Shown here: positions 7,666 to 16,508 of the stretch, in pieces
Layout of the letters: every line of letters starts with the position of its first letter
How positions within the stretch are numbered: the first letter of the stretch is position 1
Origin: Maribacter sp.
GTDB lineage: Bacteria; Bacteroidota; Bacteroidia; Flavobacteriales; Flavobacteriaceae
Assembly (NCBI GenBank): GCA_024643345.1
Contig: JAHENB010000014.1
Coordinates: 1 to 47,357, forward strand
DNA length: 47,357 nt
Reading direction: 5' to 3'
Notes under the pieces: generated by a model
Told to the model about the DNA's origin: nothing
The model's database searches: none
What the model saw: the letters and a program-made list of their open reading frames with translations, nothing else
Made by a program: the position numbers and the translations under genes

Positions 7666-8837
7666 TTGGCATGGAAGATCAGGCGCTGCAGTTGAATGAA
7701 TATCTGAATTCCCGATCACAGGAAATGTTTCGATTCTTAAAGCGGTTGGTGGCTTTGGAATCGCCTTCAAAAGATATTGCCTTGCAGCACAATATCCTTT
7801 TATTTTTAAAAAAAAAATTGGAAAGTCTCGGATTTGTTGCGGTACATGTACTCGGACAAAAGACCGGAGGGTACCTCTATGCCCGGCCACGGAAAAGGGA
7901 TAAGAAGTTGCCCCTTCAATTGCTGATAGGGCATTGCGATACGGTATGGCCCATGGAAACCATCAAACAGATGCCTATTTCCGGGTCGGATGAAACCTTG
8001 AAAGGGCCGGGTATCTATGATATGAAAGCGGGCCTGACACAACTCGTATTTTCTTTGCAGGCCATTGCCGAACTCAAATTACCACTGAAAGAAACACCGG
8101 TGGTATTGATCAATTCAGATGAGGAAATCGGGAGCAGGGAATCGACTCCAATAATTGCCAAACTGTCAAAATTGGCCGACCGCGCCTTTGTGATGGAACC
8201 CCCTTTGGATTTGGACGGAAAACTGAAAACCGCTAGAAAGGGATTGGGAAGATTTACGATTACCGTAAAGGGGAAAGCCGCCCATGCGGGCCTGGATCCC
8301 CAAAAAGGGATCAATGCGATCGTGGAATTGTCGTATCAGGTGCAGCAGCTCTATGCCATGAACGACATGGATAAAGGGATTACCGTAAATGTGGGCATGA
8401 TAGAGGGCGGTATTTCCCCAAATGTGGTGGCTCCCATGAGCAAGGCCGTCGTTGACGTTAGGGTACTGAAAGAGGCCGACGGGCAATACATCACCGAACG
8501 GATAAAGGGGTTACGTCCACATTTAAAAGATGTGGAACTCAACATTGAAGGCGGTATTGGCCGACCCCCGATGGAAAGAACCGAACGCAACCAACAATTA
8601 TGGCATGTAGCGCAGGAACAGGGTAACCGATTGGGAATTTCGCTCGAACAAGCTACCTCTGGCGGCGGTTCCGATGCCAACACCACCAGTAGGTTCACGG
8701 CAACCCTGGACGGACTTGGAACTCCGGGCGATGGAGCGCATGCCAATCACGAATATATCGTACAGCACAAGTTGTTGGAAAGAACCGCCCTTTTGAGCCT
8801 TTTGTTACTTACCGAACCCTTGAAAACTTCAAAATGA
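7662..8837 (+). CDS. M20 family zinc peptidase (carboxypeptidase G2-like)
   Basis: A 391-residue M20 metallopeptidase. The co-catalytic zinc ligands are visible: His91 in IGHCDTV, Asp120 in GIYDMKAG, Glu154-Glu155 in SDEEIGS, a further acidic ligand in VMEPPLD and a C-terminal His in GDGAHANHE. The dimerisation domain sits in the middle (about 195-305). No signal peptide is visible. Members hydrolyse peptide or acyl-amino-acid bonds, the carboxypeptidase G2 branch favouring C-terminal Glu. The start overlaps the flavin reductase stop, and the stop overlaps the next start at 8834, so the three genes are translationally coupled. Substrate is unknown; salvage of amino acids during starvation is a guess. 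Confidence 0.88.
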   Translation: MIGMEDQALQLNEYLNSRSQEMFRFLKRLVALESPSKDIALQHNILLFLKKKLESLGFVAVHVLGQKTGGYLYARPRKRDKKLPLQLLIGHCDTVWPMETIKQMPISGSDETLKGPGIYDMKAGLTQLVFSLQAIAELKLPLKETPVVLINSDEEIGSRESTPIIAKLSKLADRAFVMEPPLDLDGKLKTARKGLGRFTITVKGKAAHAGLDPQKGINAIVELSYQVQQLYAMNDMDKGITVNVGMIEGGISPNVVAPMSKAVVDVRVLKEADGQYITERIKGLRPHLKDVELNIEGGIGRPPMERTERNQQLWHVAQEQGNRLGISLEQATSGGGSDANTTSRFTATLDGLGTPGDGAHANHEYIVQHKLLERTALLSLLLLTEPLKTSK

Positions 8838-9853
8838 ACCATCAATATATCTTCACATCGTTGACCCGGATTTCAGATATGGAAGAAAAAGGGTTCAGTT
8901 TAAAAAAACTTCCTAAGGAACAATGGCAGAATGCAGATTATGTGGTCTGCGAAATAGTGAACGCGGGAAGTGAAACCTTGAAGCTCGAACTCCCCAATGG
9001 CAGAATGCGTGGGGTAATAGGTGGGGAGTTTTTGGTAGGGGCACTTGGCGAACGATTTGCCACTCTGGAAGCCACTGGATCATGGCGCAAGGTGGAGCAC
9101 GATCTTAAAATGAGCGTTCTTACTGGTGCGGGTCTCTTGGGCAAATTGACCTCTAAATCTGTTTTCTTGCCCCAATTGATGACCGTTGCATATACCGGCC
9201 ATGCATTTAGGGGTTCCCAAAAGTTAACCATGGACTATTTTGTAAAACCCATCGAGCCCTTACCTTTTGACATCCCGGTAATCCTGTTCGTAGGGACCTC
9301 TATGTCTGCAGGAAAAACCACCTCCGCACGAATCGTCACCAATTTGTTCAAACAAGCAGGGCTTAAGGTGGTGGGTGCCAAACTAACCGGTGCCGGTCGT
9401 TATAAAGATATCCTAGCTATTAAGGACGTTGGTGCTGATGCCGTGTACGACTTTGTGGATGTGGGCCTTCCTTCATCCATTTGTCCGATAGGCGAATACC
9501 AGGAAAAGTTGATGCAAATGCTCAGTCTTATGGCCAAGGAAAGGGCAGAGATAGCCATTGTTGAAATTGGGGCATCGCCCTTGGAACCCTACAATGGAGA
9601 TCTGGCCATCGAAGCCCTAAGGAAGTTTGTGAAATGCACCATTTTGAGCGCCTCAGATCCTTATGCGGTATATGGCCTGATGAAGGCCTTCGAAATTGTC
9701 CCCGACATTGTAACGGGCATTACCTCCAACACTTTGGCGGGTATCCAAATGGTGGAAAGTCTTTGCAAGGTAAAGGCTTTGAATTTGATCGATGCCACCA
9801 CCACCAAAAAGCTCAAACAAATTTTGACGAGTACTACGGGCTTTTCACTTTAA
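8834..9853 (+). CDS. P-loop protein resembling DUF1611
   Basis: A 339-residue protein with an N-terminal domain of unknown fold (1-140) and a P-loop NTPase domain from about 148, with Walker A GTSMSAGKTT (154-163). Later motifs are IVEIGASPLEPYNGD, and SASDPYAVYGL. The layout resembles DUF1611-type proteins, which carry a GTD-x4-GK-type P-loop. I cannot name its substrate; it may be a small-molecule kinase or ligase rather than an energy ATPase. It overlaps the M20 gene by 4 bp and is followed after 9 bp by the ribonucleotide reductase gene. The peptidase-P-loop pairing suggests that they act on the same peptide or amino-acid compound, which is inference only. Confidence 0.65.
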   Translation: MNHQYIFTSLTRISDMEEKGFSLKKLPKEQWQNADYVVCEIVNAGSETLKLELPNGRMRGVIGGEFLVGALGERFATLEATGSWRKVEHDLKMSVLTGAGLLGKLTSKSVFLPQLMTVAYTGHAFRGSQKLTMDYFVKPIEPLPFDIPVILFVGTSMSAGKTTSARIVTNLFKQAGLKVVGAKLTGAGRYKDILAIKDVGADAVYDFVDVGLPSSICPIGEYQEKLMQMLSLMAKERAEIAIVEIGASPLEPYNGDLAIEALRKFVKCTILSASDPYAVYGLMKAFEIVPDIVTGITSNTLAGIQMVESLCKVKALNLIDATTTKKLKQILTSTTGFSL

Positions 9854-9862
9854 AGGCTGCCG

Positions 9863-11566
9863 ATGTTGACCAAAAATGCCATACAACTTCTCGAGGAACG
9901 TTACCTTTTAAATAAAGGTTTGGCCGAAACGCCCGACCAAATGTTCAGGAGGGTGGCCAAGCACGTTGCCAGTGCCGAGAAACAAGGGAACAAAGCATGG
10001 GAAGAGGCTTTTTATGCGATTATGAAAAATCTTGAATTCCTGCCCAATTCGCCCACTTTGATGAATGCGGGATTGCCCAACGGACAATTGAGCGCTTGTT
10101 TTGTTTTACCGGTGGAAGATAGCCTTACTTCAATTTTCACCACTTTGAAGAATGCTGCATTGATCCACCAAAGTGGGGGAGGAACGGGGTATAATTTTTC
10201 CGATCTTCGGCCCAAGGGCGATAGGGTCAATTCCTCGGGCGGCACCTCTTCGGGACCCATTGCCTTCATGGAAATCTATGATTCGGCGACCGAACATGTG
10301 AAGCAAGGGGGTAAACGCAGGGGCGCCAATATGGGCATCTTAAATGTCAACCATCCCGATATCGAGGATTTTATACTTTCAAAATCAGAGGGTAGGCGTT
10401 TGCAAAATTTCAATATTTCCGTAGGCATCACGGACCATTTTATGGAAGCCGTTGCCGAGGATGGCGATTGGACTTTGGTAAATCCTAGAACGAACAAAGT
10501 TCAGAAAACGGTCAAAGCCAAATCGATTTGGGATTCGGTCGTTCGGGAGGCATGGAAAACAGGAGATCCCGGACTGGTATTCTTGGATACCATCAATCAG
10601 GCGAACCCAACGCCAAAACAGGGCAGCATTATTTCCACCAATCCGTGTGGCGAAGTACCATTGCTGGCTTATGAAAGCTGTAATCTGGGCTCCCTGAATT
10701 TGATGAAGGTCTTGACTTCAAATAAAACAGGACCAGGAATAGATTGGCATCAGTTGGAAACCAATATTGGGGTGGCGATGCGTTTTTTGGATAATGTGAT
10801 CACAGTCAACCATTTTTTGCTGCCTCAAATCAGGGAAACGGCCCATGCGAACCGCAAGGTAGGTTTAGGGGTGATGGGGTGGGCCGAATTGCTCATTTCA
10901 CTCGACATTCCCTATGCCTCTGATGATGCCGTTGCCCTGGGAGAGCGACTAATGGATTTTGTGAAGACGAAGAGTTATGAAACTTCCAAGACACTGGCCA
11001 AAGAAAGGGGAACATTTGGGTCATGGGCCGAAAGTATTTACGCTCCCCATATGCCATTACGGAATGCCACTTGCAATAGCATAGCCCCTACCGGAAGTAT
11101 TTCCGTTATTGCCAATACCTCTTATTCCATCGAACCCCTATACGGACTGGTTTATGAACGTGTGGGCATTTTGGACGGCAAAAACCAGATCGAACGCAAT
11201 GTCGTGGTGGTTGAAAAGTTAAAGCAACTGAAACTTTGGAATGGGCATGTGCGGGAAACAGTATTGAAAACGGGCAGCATACAGCAGGTCAGAACCCTCC
11301 CAACGGCAGTGCGAAAGCTTTTTGAAACGAGCCATGAAGTGCCATGGAAATATCATTTACTTCATCAGAGGGCGTTTCAAAAGCATACCGATAATGCGGT
11401 TTCCAAAACCATTAACCTCCCGAAAATGGCCACCGAAACGGAAATTTCAGAAATATACCGGACCGCATGGGAATTCGGCTTAAAGGGTATTACCATCTAT
11501 CGCGATGGGAGCAAACCGAATCAGATACTCCAAAAGTGTGGCTTAAACCATAGTCCTTATTGCTGA
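9863..11566 (+). CDS. nrdJ: class II (adenosylcobalamin-type) ribonucleotide reductase, compact
   Basis: A 567-residue ribonucleotide reductase catalytic subunit. Cys79 (LSACFVLP) and Cys273 (ESCNLGSLN) form the substrate-reducing pair, and STNPCGE holds Asn260, Cys262 (thiyl radical) and Glu264. GGGTGYNFS and RRGANMG are typical of the cobalamin-dependent class II enzymes. No NrdB-type radical subunit or NrdG activase is near, which supports class II. There is no N-terminal ATP-cone, and the C-terminus ends with a Cys559-x7-Cys567 pair that may pass electrons from thioredoxin. It makes dNTPs without oxygen. It is the last gene of the operon from 7054. A class II enzyme (NrdZ, Rv0570) is also in the mycobacterial DosR regulon. 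Confidence 0.9.
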   Translation: MLTKNAIQLLEERYLLNKGLAETPDQMFRRVAKHVASAEKQGNKAWEEAFYAIMKNLEFLPNSPTLMNAGLPNGQLSACFVLPVEDSLTSIFTTLKNAALIHQSGGGTGYNFSDLRPKGDRVNSSGGTSSGPIAFMEIYDSATEHVKQGGKRRGANMGILNVNHPDIEDFILSKSEGRRLQNFNISVGITDHFMEAVAEDGDWTLVNPRTNKVQKTVKAKSIWDSVVREAWKTGDPGLVFLDTINQANPTPKQGSIISTNPCGEVPLLAYESCNLGSLNLMKVLTSNKTGPGIDWHQLETNIGVAMRFLDNVITVNHFLLPQIRETAHANRKVGLGVMGWAELLISLDIPYASDDAVALGERLMDFVKTKSYETSKTLAKERGTFGSWAESIYAPHMPLRNATCNSIAPTGSISVIANTSYSIEPLYGLVYERVGILDGKNQIERNVVVVEKLKQLKLWNGHVRETVLKTGSIQQVRTLPTAVRKLFETSHEVPWKYHLLHQRAFQKHTDNAVSKTINLPKMATETEISEIYRTAWEFGLKGITIYRDGSKPNQILQKCGLNHSPYC

Positions 11567-11772
11567 TTGCTTTTTCAAAACGTCCCTCGCGCCTGATCGT
11601 CGTCATATTAATTGAGTAACAAATTCACGATATTCAAGTTTAATCTCTGGTTTGCCAAGGGGTTGAACCATTGATTCTTTCATTGCGGTCCGGGTCAAAT
11701 GACCCTGAAAAGCCATTTGGGCAAGCTTTGTTGGTCTTGATCGGATATGGTTGCTTCTATAGCATAATACCC

Positions 11773-12420
11773 ATGAAAATAGCGTCGTTAAGCCATAGTA
11801 AAAGCACCTTTTTTGTAATGTTCCCCCTTATTGCAATGGGATTGTTTGTGCTTCTATATCTTTTTGCCGCCATGAACTATCCCGGGGGATCTTGGATTTC
11901 TCCGCATCAAGACGGATTCAGTTTTTGGAACAATTATTTATGCGACCTACTCGACGACTATGCGATCAACGGAGAGCTCAATACAGCGAGATATCCAGCA
12001 CGTTTGGCACTTGCTGTCCTGTGTTTTGGCCTATTGGTACTATGGGCCTATCTTCCCAATTTATTTCCGAAGAAAAGTAAAAACCTGAAGGTCATGCAGC
12101 TGACCGGGATCCTTTCGCTCTTGGTTCTTACTTTGCTCGCTACGGAAACACATGATCTCATCGTCCGTATCGCGGGTTTTATGGGGATCATCGCTTTTGT
12201 GAGCTGTTTTGTGGAACTCTATAAGGCAGGTTATGCCCGTCTGCTGGCATTGGGCATTTTTAGTCTGATGGTTTTTTTGATCAACTATTATATTTATGAA
12301 ACGGGCGTGTTCCTAAAATCCCTTGCGGTGATCCAAAAAATCACATTTATCTTATTTCTTGGGTGGTTTGTTCTTATGGATGTAGCGGTTTATCAAGAAC
12401 TGAAGTTGCATAAATCTTAG
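11773..12420 (+). CDS. multi-pass membrane protein, DUF998-like
   Basis: A 215-residue integral membrane protein with six or seven hydrophobic segments. The first is preceded by KIASLSHSKST and followed by a loop with NYPGGSWIS and DGFSFWNNYLCDLLDD; this Asn/Trp/Cys/Asp-rich loop resembles DUF998-type proteins. I chose the ATG at 11773; an in-frame TTG at 11671 exists but adds an unlike soluble stretch. No function can be given. The 206-bp gap before it holds a repeat TGAT-CGTC-GTCA at 11594-11605, but no -7 element at the required distance. Confidence 0.6.
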   Translation: MKIASLSHSKSTFFVMFPLIAMGLFVLLYLFAAMNYPGGSWISPHQDGFSFWNNYLCDLLDDYAINGELNTARYPARLALAVLCFGLLVLWAYLPNLFPKKSKNLKVMQLTGILSLLVLTLLATETHDLIVRIAGFMGIIAFVSCFVELYKAGYARLLALGIFSLMVFLINYYIYETGVFLKSLAVIQKITFILFLGWFVLMDVAVYQELKLHKS

Positions 12421-12484
12421 GCGTTTGTTTAAAAAACACCCAGTAATGAACCATTGTTTAATCATAATTTAAAACCATAAAACC

Positions 12485-13231
12485 ATGAATCCAACACTTT
12501 TGTTGTTCGTCATTTTTGCCCTTTTTCTTTTCGTCGGGGTACGTATCATCTTTGAATATAAAAGAGCCTTAAAATTCCGATTCGGGAAGTATGTCAAAAC
12601 ATTACAACCAGGTCTACGTTGGATCATACCCTTTGTGGAAACGATCCAGGTGGTAGACATTCGTGTGATCACCATCAATATTGTTTCCCAAGAAGTGATG
12701 ACCGAAGACAACGTGCCCTGTAGTATTGATGGCGTCGTCTTTTTTAAAATCACCAATCCGGAAAAGGCCGTATTGGAAGTAGTGGAATATACCTTCGCCA
12801 TTACCCAACTTTCCCAAGCCGCTTTGAGGGATGTTTGCGGGAAAGTGGAACTGGACACCATTCTCTCGAAACGGGAGGAAATGGGCAAAAACATTAAGTC
12901 TATTGTGGAACAGGAAACGCAACAATGGGGTATAGACATCATCGATGTGAAAATCAAGGACATACAGTTGCCCGAAAATATGAAAAGGATGATGGCCAAC
13001 CAGGCCGAGGCAGAACGATCAAGAAGGGCCAGGGTAATCTTGGCACTTGCTGAAGAACAGGCCGCCGGGAAGTTGCTAGAGGCCGGAAAGCTCATCGATC
13101 AATCACCTTCGGCCATCAAGTTGCGGTTATATCAAACCTTGTCGCACATTGCCGCCGAAAAGAACTCGACGATTTTATTCCCGTTCCCGGAGGAAGCCTT
13201 GCCCAGAAATACGGATCATAAAAAACCATGA
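12485..13231 (+). CDS. SPFH/band 7 (slipin-like) membrane protein
   Basis: A 248-residue stomatin/slipin-type protein: one N-terminal membrane helix (about 3-23), then the SPFH domain from about 25 (EYKRALKFRFGKYVKTLQPG, IPFVETIQVVDIRV), continuing through a long helix with EAERSRRARVILALAEEQAAGKLLEAG. Such proteins assemble into membrane rings or microdomains and often regulate a protease or channel. No NfeD-type partner is next to it. The gene is convergent with the P-type ATPase and they share a hairpin terminator at 13298-13321. No regulon operator is recognisable in the 64 bp before it. Confidence 0.88.
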   Translation: MNPTLLLFVIFALFLFVGVRIIFEYKRALKFRFGKYVKTLQPGLRWIIPFVETIQVVDIRVITINIVSQEVMTEDNVPCSIDGVVFFKITNPEKAVLEVVEYTFAITQLSQAALRDVCGKVELDTILSKREEMGKNIKSIVEQETQQWGIDIIDVKIKDIQLPENMKRMMANQAEAERSRRARVILALAEEQAAGKLLEAGKLIDQSPSAIKLRLYQTLSHIAAEKNSTILFPFPEEALPRNTDHKKP

Positions 13232-13297
13232 TCCGGTGGCAATGCCTTAAAAATCAAAATGACTATCGAAGCGCAGGTTAAAGGGGATTGCCCTTCC

Positions 13298-13321
13298 TAA
13301 ATTTGGCCAATGCCAAATTTA
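13298..13321. terminator. bidirectional hairpin terminator
   Basis: A 10-bp perfect stem (arms TAAATTTGGC and GCCAAATTTA) with a CAAT loop. It lies between convergent genes and overlaps the ATPase stop codon (13319-13321). A/T-rich outer arms could serve in both directions. Confidence 0.55.
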
Positions 13322-15823
13322 TCGCGGTCTATGGGTTCGTTTGTACCATTTAACCAATTCGTACCAAACCACGAATAGGAAGCCCGTGGCAATACTGATC
13401 GACAATTGCTGTGCATTCAATCTTTCAAATTTAAAGAAACGTGTTAGTGGATCTACAAAGAGCAACATGGCGGTTATCGAAATGGTAATTCCAATGATAA
13501 TGGGAACCAATCGATTCCGATATTTAAAGGTGGTGAACATACTGTAATAGAATGAACGGTTGACCAAGGTCAAAAAAATATTGGCGGAGATCAGTACCGT
13601 AAACACCATGGCCCGGGTGACCCCTTCACCATGTCCTTCCACCACGGCATATTGGTAGATCAACAAGCCTCCCAAAGTAATCATCAGACCTTGTATGATA
13701 CTGGTAATAAGTTCTCTCCATTTAAAAAAAGTAGTGGTAAAGGGCCTTGGATTTTGCTCCATGGAGTGTTTTTCAATCGGTTCATTCTCATAGATGATGG
13801 AACAAGTGGGCCCCATGATCAACTCCAATAGAATCACGTGTACCGGTGAGAAAATGTTGGGGTAGGCCCAATGGAGTGCTAAGGGAATAAATACAATGAG
13901 GATGATCGGAATATGGATTGAAATCACATATTGGATCGCCTTTTTAAGATTGGTATAGATCTTACGGCCCATGGCCACCGCATCGACCATTTTCGAAAGG
14001 TCATCTTCCATTAAGATCAGGTTGGCCGACTGTTTGGCTATCTCGGTACCTTTTTGGCCCATGGCCACCCCGATATGCGCCGCTTTCAATGCAGGGGCAT
14101 CGTTAACGCCATCACCCGTCATCGCCACAATTTCGCCCTTTGCTTTTAAGGCTTCTATGATCTTTAATTTTGCGGTTGGGAACATCCTGGTAAAAATATT
14201 TACCTCTTGAACAGCATTATTCAACGCTTCGCCATCTAATTTCATTAGGCTGTCTCCTTCCAAAATCTCATGTTCCCCATTAAAATCTATTTGTTTGGCA
14301 ATCGCTTTTGTGGTCAGCGAATTGTCGCCCGTGATTATTTTGATTTTGATACCGGCTTTATAGAATGAATCGAAAACCCCTTTAATATTTTCTTTAGGAG
14401 GGTCATAGAATGCCACGATGCCTTTAAATCCAAATCGAAATTCCTGCTGCTGTTTGGGAAAAACATTGCCTTCAAAATGGGCCTCCGCAACCCCCAAAAG
14501 CCGGTAGCCTTCTTTGGCCAAAAGGGCTATGGCTTCATGTACCTGCTGTTTTTGGGTCGAGGTTAAATCAGAAATTTCAAGAAAGGCTTCCGGGGCCCCT
14601 TTGGCTGCGATAATTCGCTTGCCCTGACCGTTCTCAAATATATGTGTCATCATGGGTGGCTTACCCCCCAAGGGATATTCATGGATCATTTTGAAGTTTG
14701 GCCGCTCATCATTATCGATCATCCGCCCATAGGCATCGTGAAGTGCCACTTCCATTCGGTCGAACGGAATGGGTTCACTGGCCCACATTGATAGTTCTAT
14801 GAGTTCTTTCTCGGGTTTTCCCAAGGGCATGTTAGGGTCAGAGATTTTTTGCGATTCCATGACCAAAATTTTTGCCAGGCCCATTTCGTTTTTGGTAATG
14901 GTGCCTGTCTTGTCTACACAGATCACGGTAGCACTCCCCAAAGTTTCAACGGTCTTCATTTGTTTGACCACAATACCCATTTTCATCAACCGCCAGGCAC
15001 CCAAAGCCATGAAAGTGGTGAACGCAACCGGTATTTCCTCTGGAAGAATACTCATGGCCAAGGTCAGGGCCTTAAGAAGACTATCGAGTACATTGTACGA
15101 ATTATAATAATTGATGCCCCAGACCATTATAAATACCACAATACCTACGGCAGACATTTTTTTTACAAAATTATTGATCTGTATTTCCAAAGGCGTTTTT
15201 TCCTCGGAAATGGATTCAAGACTCTTGCCTATTTTACCCAACTGGGTCGCATTGCCAATGGCGGTCACGGAAGCAATGGCCAGTCCGCTGGCCACGGTGG
15301 TCCCCCGATAAATGAAATGGTCTGTTTTTTCACTGTCTTTGTACACAGCAAAAGATTCCCCGGTAAGTATCGACTCATCCACCGAAAAATCATTGGAATG
15401 TACAATAGTGCCATCTGCAGGAATGGTCGTGCCTTCCTCTACCATCAGGCTATCCCCGATGACAATGTCTTCAATGGCAATCTCCGCGACCGTTCCATTT
15501 CTGATGACGTTGCAATGGGGTTGGCTGATGACCTTGAGTTTTTCTAGGGCATTTCTGCTTCTTGAATCTTGGTAAATAGAAATGGCGGAAACGAGCAGAA
15601 TGGCGACCGCCAAAAAAATTCCATCCCCTTTATCCCCTAAAATAAAGTAGAGGGTCGAAGTGACCAAAAGGAGGATCACCATGGGTTCCTGTCCCAAATC
15701 CTTCATCAGTTTCCAGAAGGCGTTTTCTTTTTGGTAGTGCAGTTCGTTTCTGCCAAAACGGACACGGGAAGCTTGCACTTCCTCCGTGGTCAATCCTTTA
15801 ACGTTAAAATTGGAAACAGACAT
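13319..15823 (-). CDS. P-type cation-transporting ATPase (P2-like)
   Basis: An 834-residue P-type ATPase. The actuator motif TGES is at 154-157, the phosphorylation site DKTGT at Asp304, the nucleotide-domain motif KGAPEAF and the hinge TGDGVNDAPAL are present. Ten membrane helices are expected. Helix 4 carries PEEIPV (261-266), the place of PEGLP in Ca2+ pumps, so a Ca2+ or other P2-type cation role is likely but not fixed. There is no N-terminal metal-binding domain. In mycobacteria the P2-type pump CtpF (Rv1997) belongs to the DosR regulon. I found no clear TGAY-N4-RTCA operator with the regulon geometry before this gene; the best half-site is AAAC-ATTT-ATCA at 15872-15883. Confidence 0.92.
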   Translation of the reverse strand: MSVSNFNVKGLTTEEVQASRVRFGRNELHYQKENAFWKLMKDLGQEPMVILLLVTSTLYFILGDKGDGIFLAVAILLVSAISIYQDSRSRNALEKLKVISQPHCNVIRNGTVAEIAIEDIVIGDSLMVEEGTTIPADGTIVHSNDFSVDESILTGESFAVYKDSEKTDHFIYRGTTVASGLAIASVTAIGNATQLGKIGKSLESISEEKTPLEIQINNFVKKMSAVGIVVFIMVWGINYYNSYNVLDSLLKALTLAMSILPEEIPVAFTTFMALGAWRLMKMGIVVKQMKTVETLGSATVICVDKTGTITKNEMGLAKILVMESQKISDPNMPLGKPEKELIELSMWASEPIPFDRMEVALHDAYGRMIDNDERPNFKMIHEYPLGGKPPMMTHIFENGQGKRIIAAKGAPEAFLEISDLTSTQKQQVHEAIALLAKEGYRLLGVAEAHFEGNVFPKQQQEFRFGFKGIVAFYDPPKENIKGVFDSFYKAGIKIKIITGDNSLTTKAIAKQIDFNGEHEILEGDSLMKLDGEALNNAVQEVNIFTRMFPTAKLKIIEALKAKGEIVAMTGDGVNDAPALKAAHIGVAMGQKGTEIAKQSANLILMEDDLSKMVDAVAMGRKIYTNLKKAIQYVISIHIPIILIVFIPLALHWAYPNIFSPVHVILLELIMGPTCSIIYENEPIEKHSMEQNPRPFTTTFFKWRELITSIIQGLMITLGGLLIYQYAVVEGHGEGVTRAMVFTVLISANIFLTLVNRSFYYSMFTTFKYRNRLVPIIIGITISITAMLLFVDPLTRFFKFERLNAQQLSISIATGFLFVVWYELVKWYKRTHRPR

Positions 15824-15950
15824 ATTAGATGTTGATTACCTCAATTCCATGGAATGGATAGTACTAACGAAAAACATTTATCAATGCACGATATTGCCAA
15901 CTGTTCAATGGTCGTTACTTGTTGCACAAGTGTAGGAAAAAATAATTAAA

Positions 15951-16100
15951 ATGACACTGATAGGTATGCTGAAGAAGAGCATGTATAAATCCATTAAAGA
16001 AATTAAGGTCGGTAAGATCAAACGATTTTTGGCTAGGCCTGTCAAACATGACAAATGTTGCTGCCATACAATTGAATTTACTCCTTGGTCCGTGAAATGA
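15951..16100 (+). CDS. possible 49-residue basic protein with CCCH
   Basis: A short open frame from the ATG at 15951 to TGA at 16098-16100: 49 residues, Lys-rich in the first half (KKSMYKSIKEIKVGKIKR), with DKCCCHT near the end. Its end overlaps the 3' end of the minus-strand membrane protein gene (16078-16254). There is no promoter with the regulon geometry in front of it. It could be real or chance; listed because the surrounding 254 bp hold nothing else. Confidence 0.2.
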   Translation: MTLIGMLKKSMYKSIKEIKVGKIKRFLARPVKHDKCCCHTIEFTPWSVK

Positions 16101-16254
16101 TAGGGGCGATGACAAGCCCTAAACCAATGCCGATTAAAATGGAGGCAACAAAAAGTATGGCGTTCGATTGTACGAAAAAAAGTCCGACACCTACCCCTAC
16201 CATGGCCATCCCGCCGATGGCCCAAGTACTCTTATCTTCTTTTTTTGTGGTCAT
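16078..16254 (-). CDS. small two-helix membrane protein
   Basis: A 58-residue protein starting at the ATG complementary to 16252-16254. After a charged start (MTTKKEDKS) there are two Gly-rich hydrophobic segments (about 12-27 and 31-52) ending in ISRTKE, so it is probably a small inner-membrane hairpin. I do not recognise a family. It is the real gene here, shown by the composition and by its promoter: an operator TGAC-CATC-ATCA at 16314-16325 with a -7-like TATTTTAT at 16290-16283. Confidence 0.65.
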   Translation of the reverse strand: MTTKKEDKSTWAIGGMAMVGVGVGLFFVQSNAILFVASILIGIGLGLVIAPIISRTKE

Positions 16255-16313
16255 AATTATATAGAATTAATGAATGGAATGCATAAAATAGGGAGGTTTT
16301 CCATGAAATAATA

Positions 16314-16325
16314 TGACCATCATCA
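16314..16325 (-). promoter_or_regulatory. TGAC-CATC-ATCA operator of the small membrane protein gene
   Basis: Centre 16319.5. On the minus strand TATTTTAT begins at 16290, exactly 29.5 nt away. The expected start is near 16276, 22 nt before the ATG at 16254. Confidence 0.7.
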
Positions 16326-16419
16326 TGGTTGGCATTCGGTTAAGGCGCCTATTTGCCCACATTGGGACAACTGATCGGGTCTGTTTAAACCTAAAAAATG
16401 AGATCAAATCACTATTCAG

Positions 16420-16431
16420 TGACATAAATCA
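16420..16431 (+). promoter_or_regulatory. TGAC-ATAA-ATCA operator of the zinc-ribbon gene
   Basis: Centre 16425.5. TAATTTTT, followed by G, starts at 16455 at the regulon spacing. The expected start is near 16469, 40 nt before the ATG. Together with the site at 16314 it fills the 254-bp divergent gap 16255-16508. Confidence 0.75.
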
Positions 16432-16508
16432 TTTCGTATGATCAAAAAGGAAATTAATTTTTGCCCTACAATTTAAGATTTATTTCATGACCCTCAAAAA
16501 CCATAGCT

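Noticed and set aside
15872-15883. AAAC-ATTT-ATCA as an operator of the P-type ATPase
   Set aside because: Only one half matches and there is no -7 element at the regulon distance (15848); the ATPase cannot be placed in the regulon from sequence.
15905-16225. A 106-codon minus-strand frame
   Set aside because: It is another frame over the 58-residue membrane protein (16078-16254), which has protein-like hydrophobic segments and a promoter at the regulon spacing.
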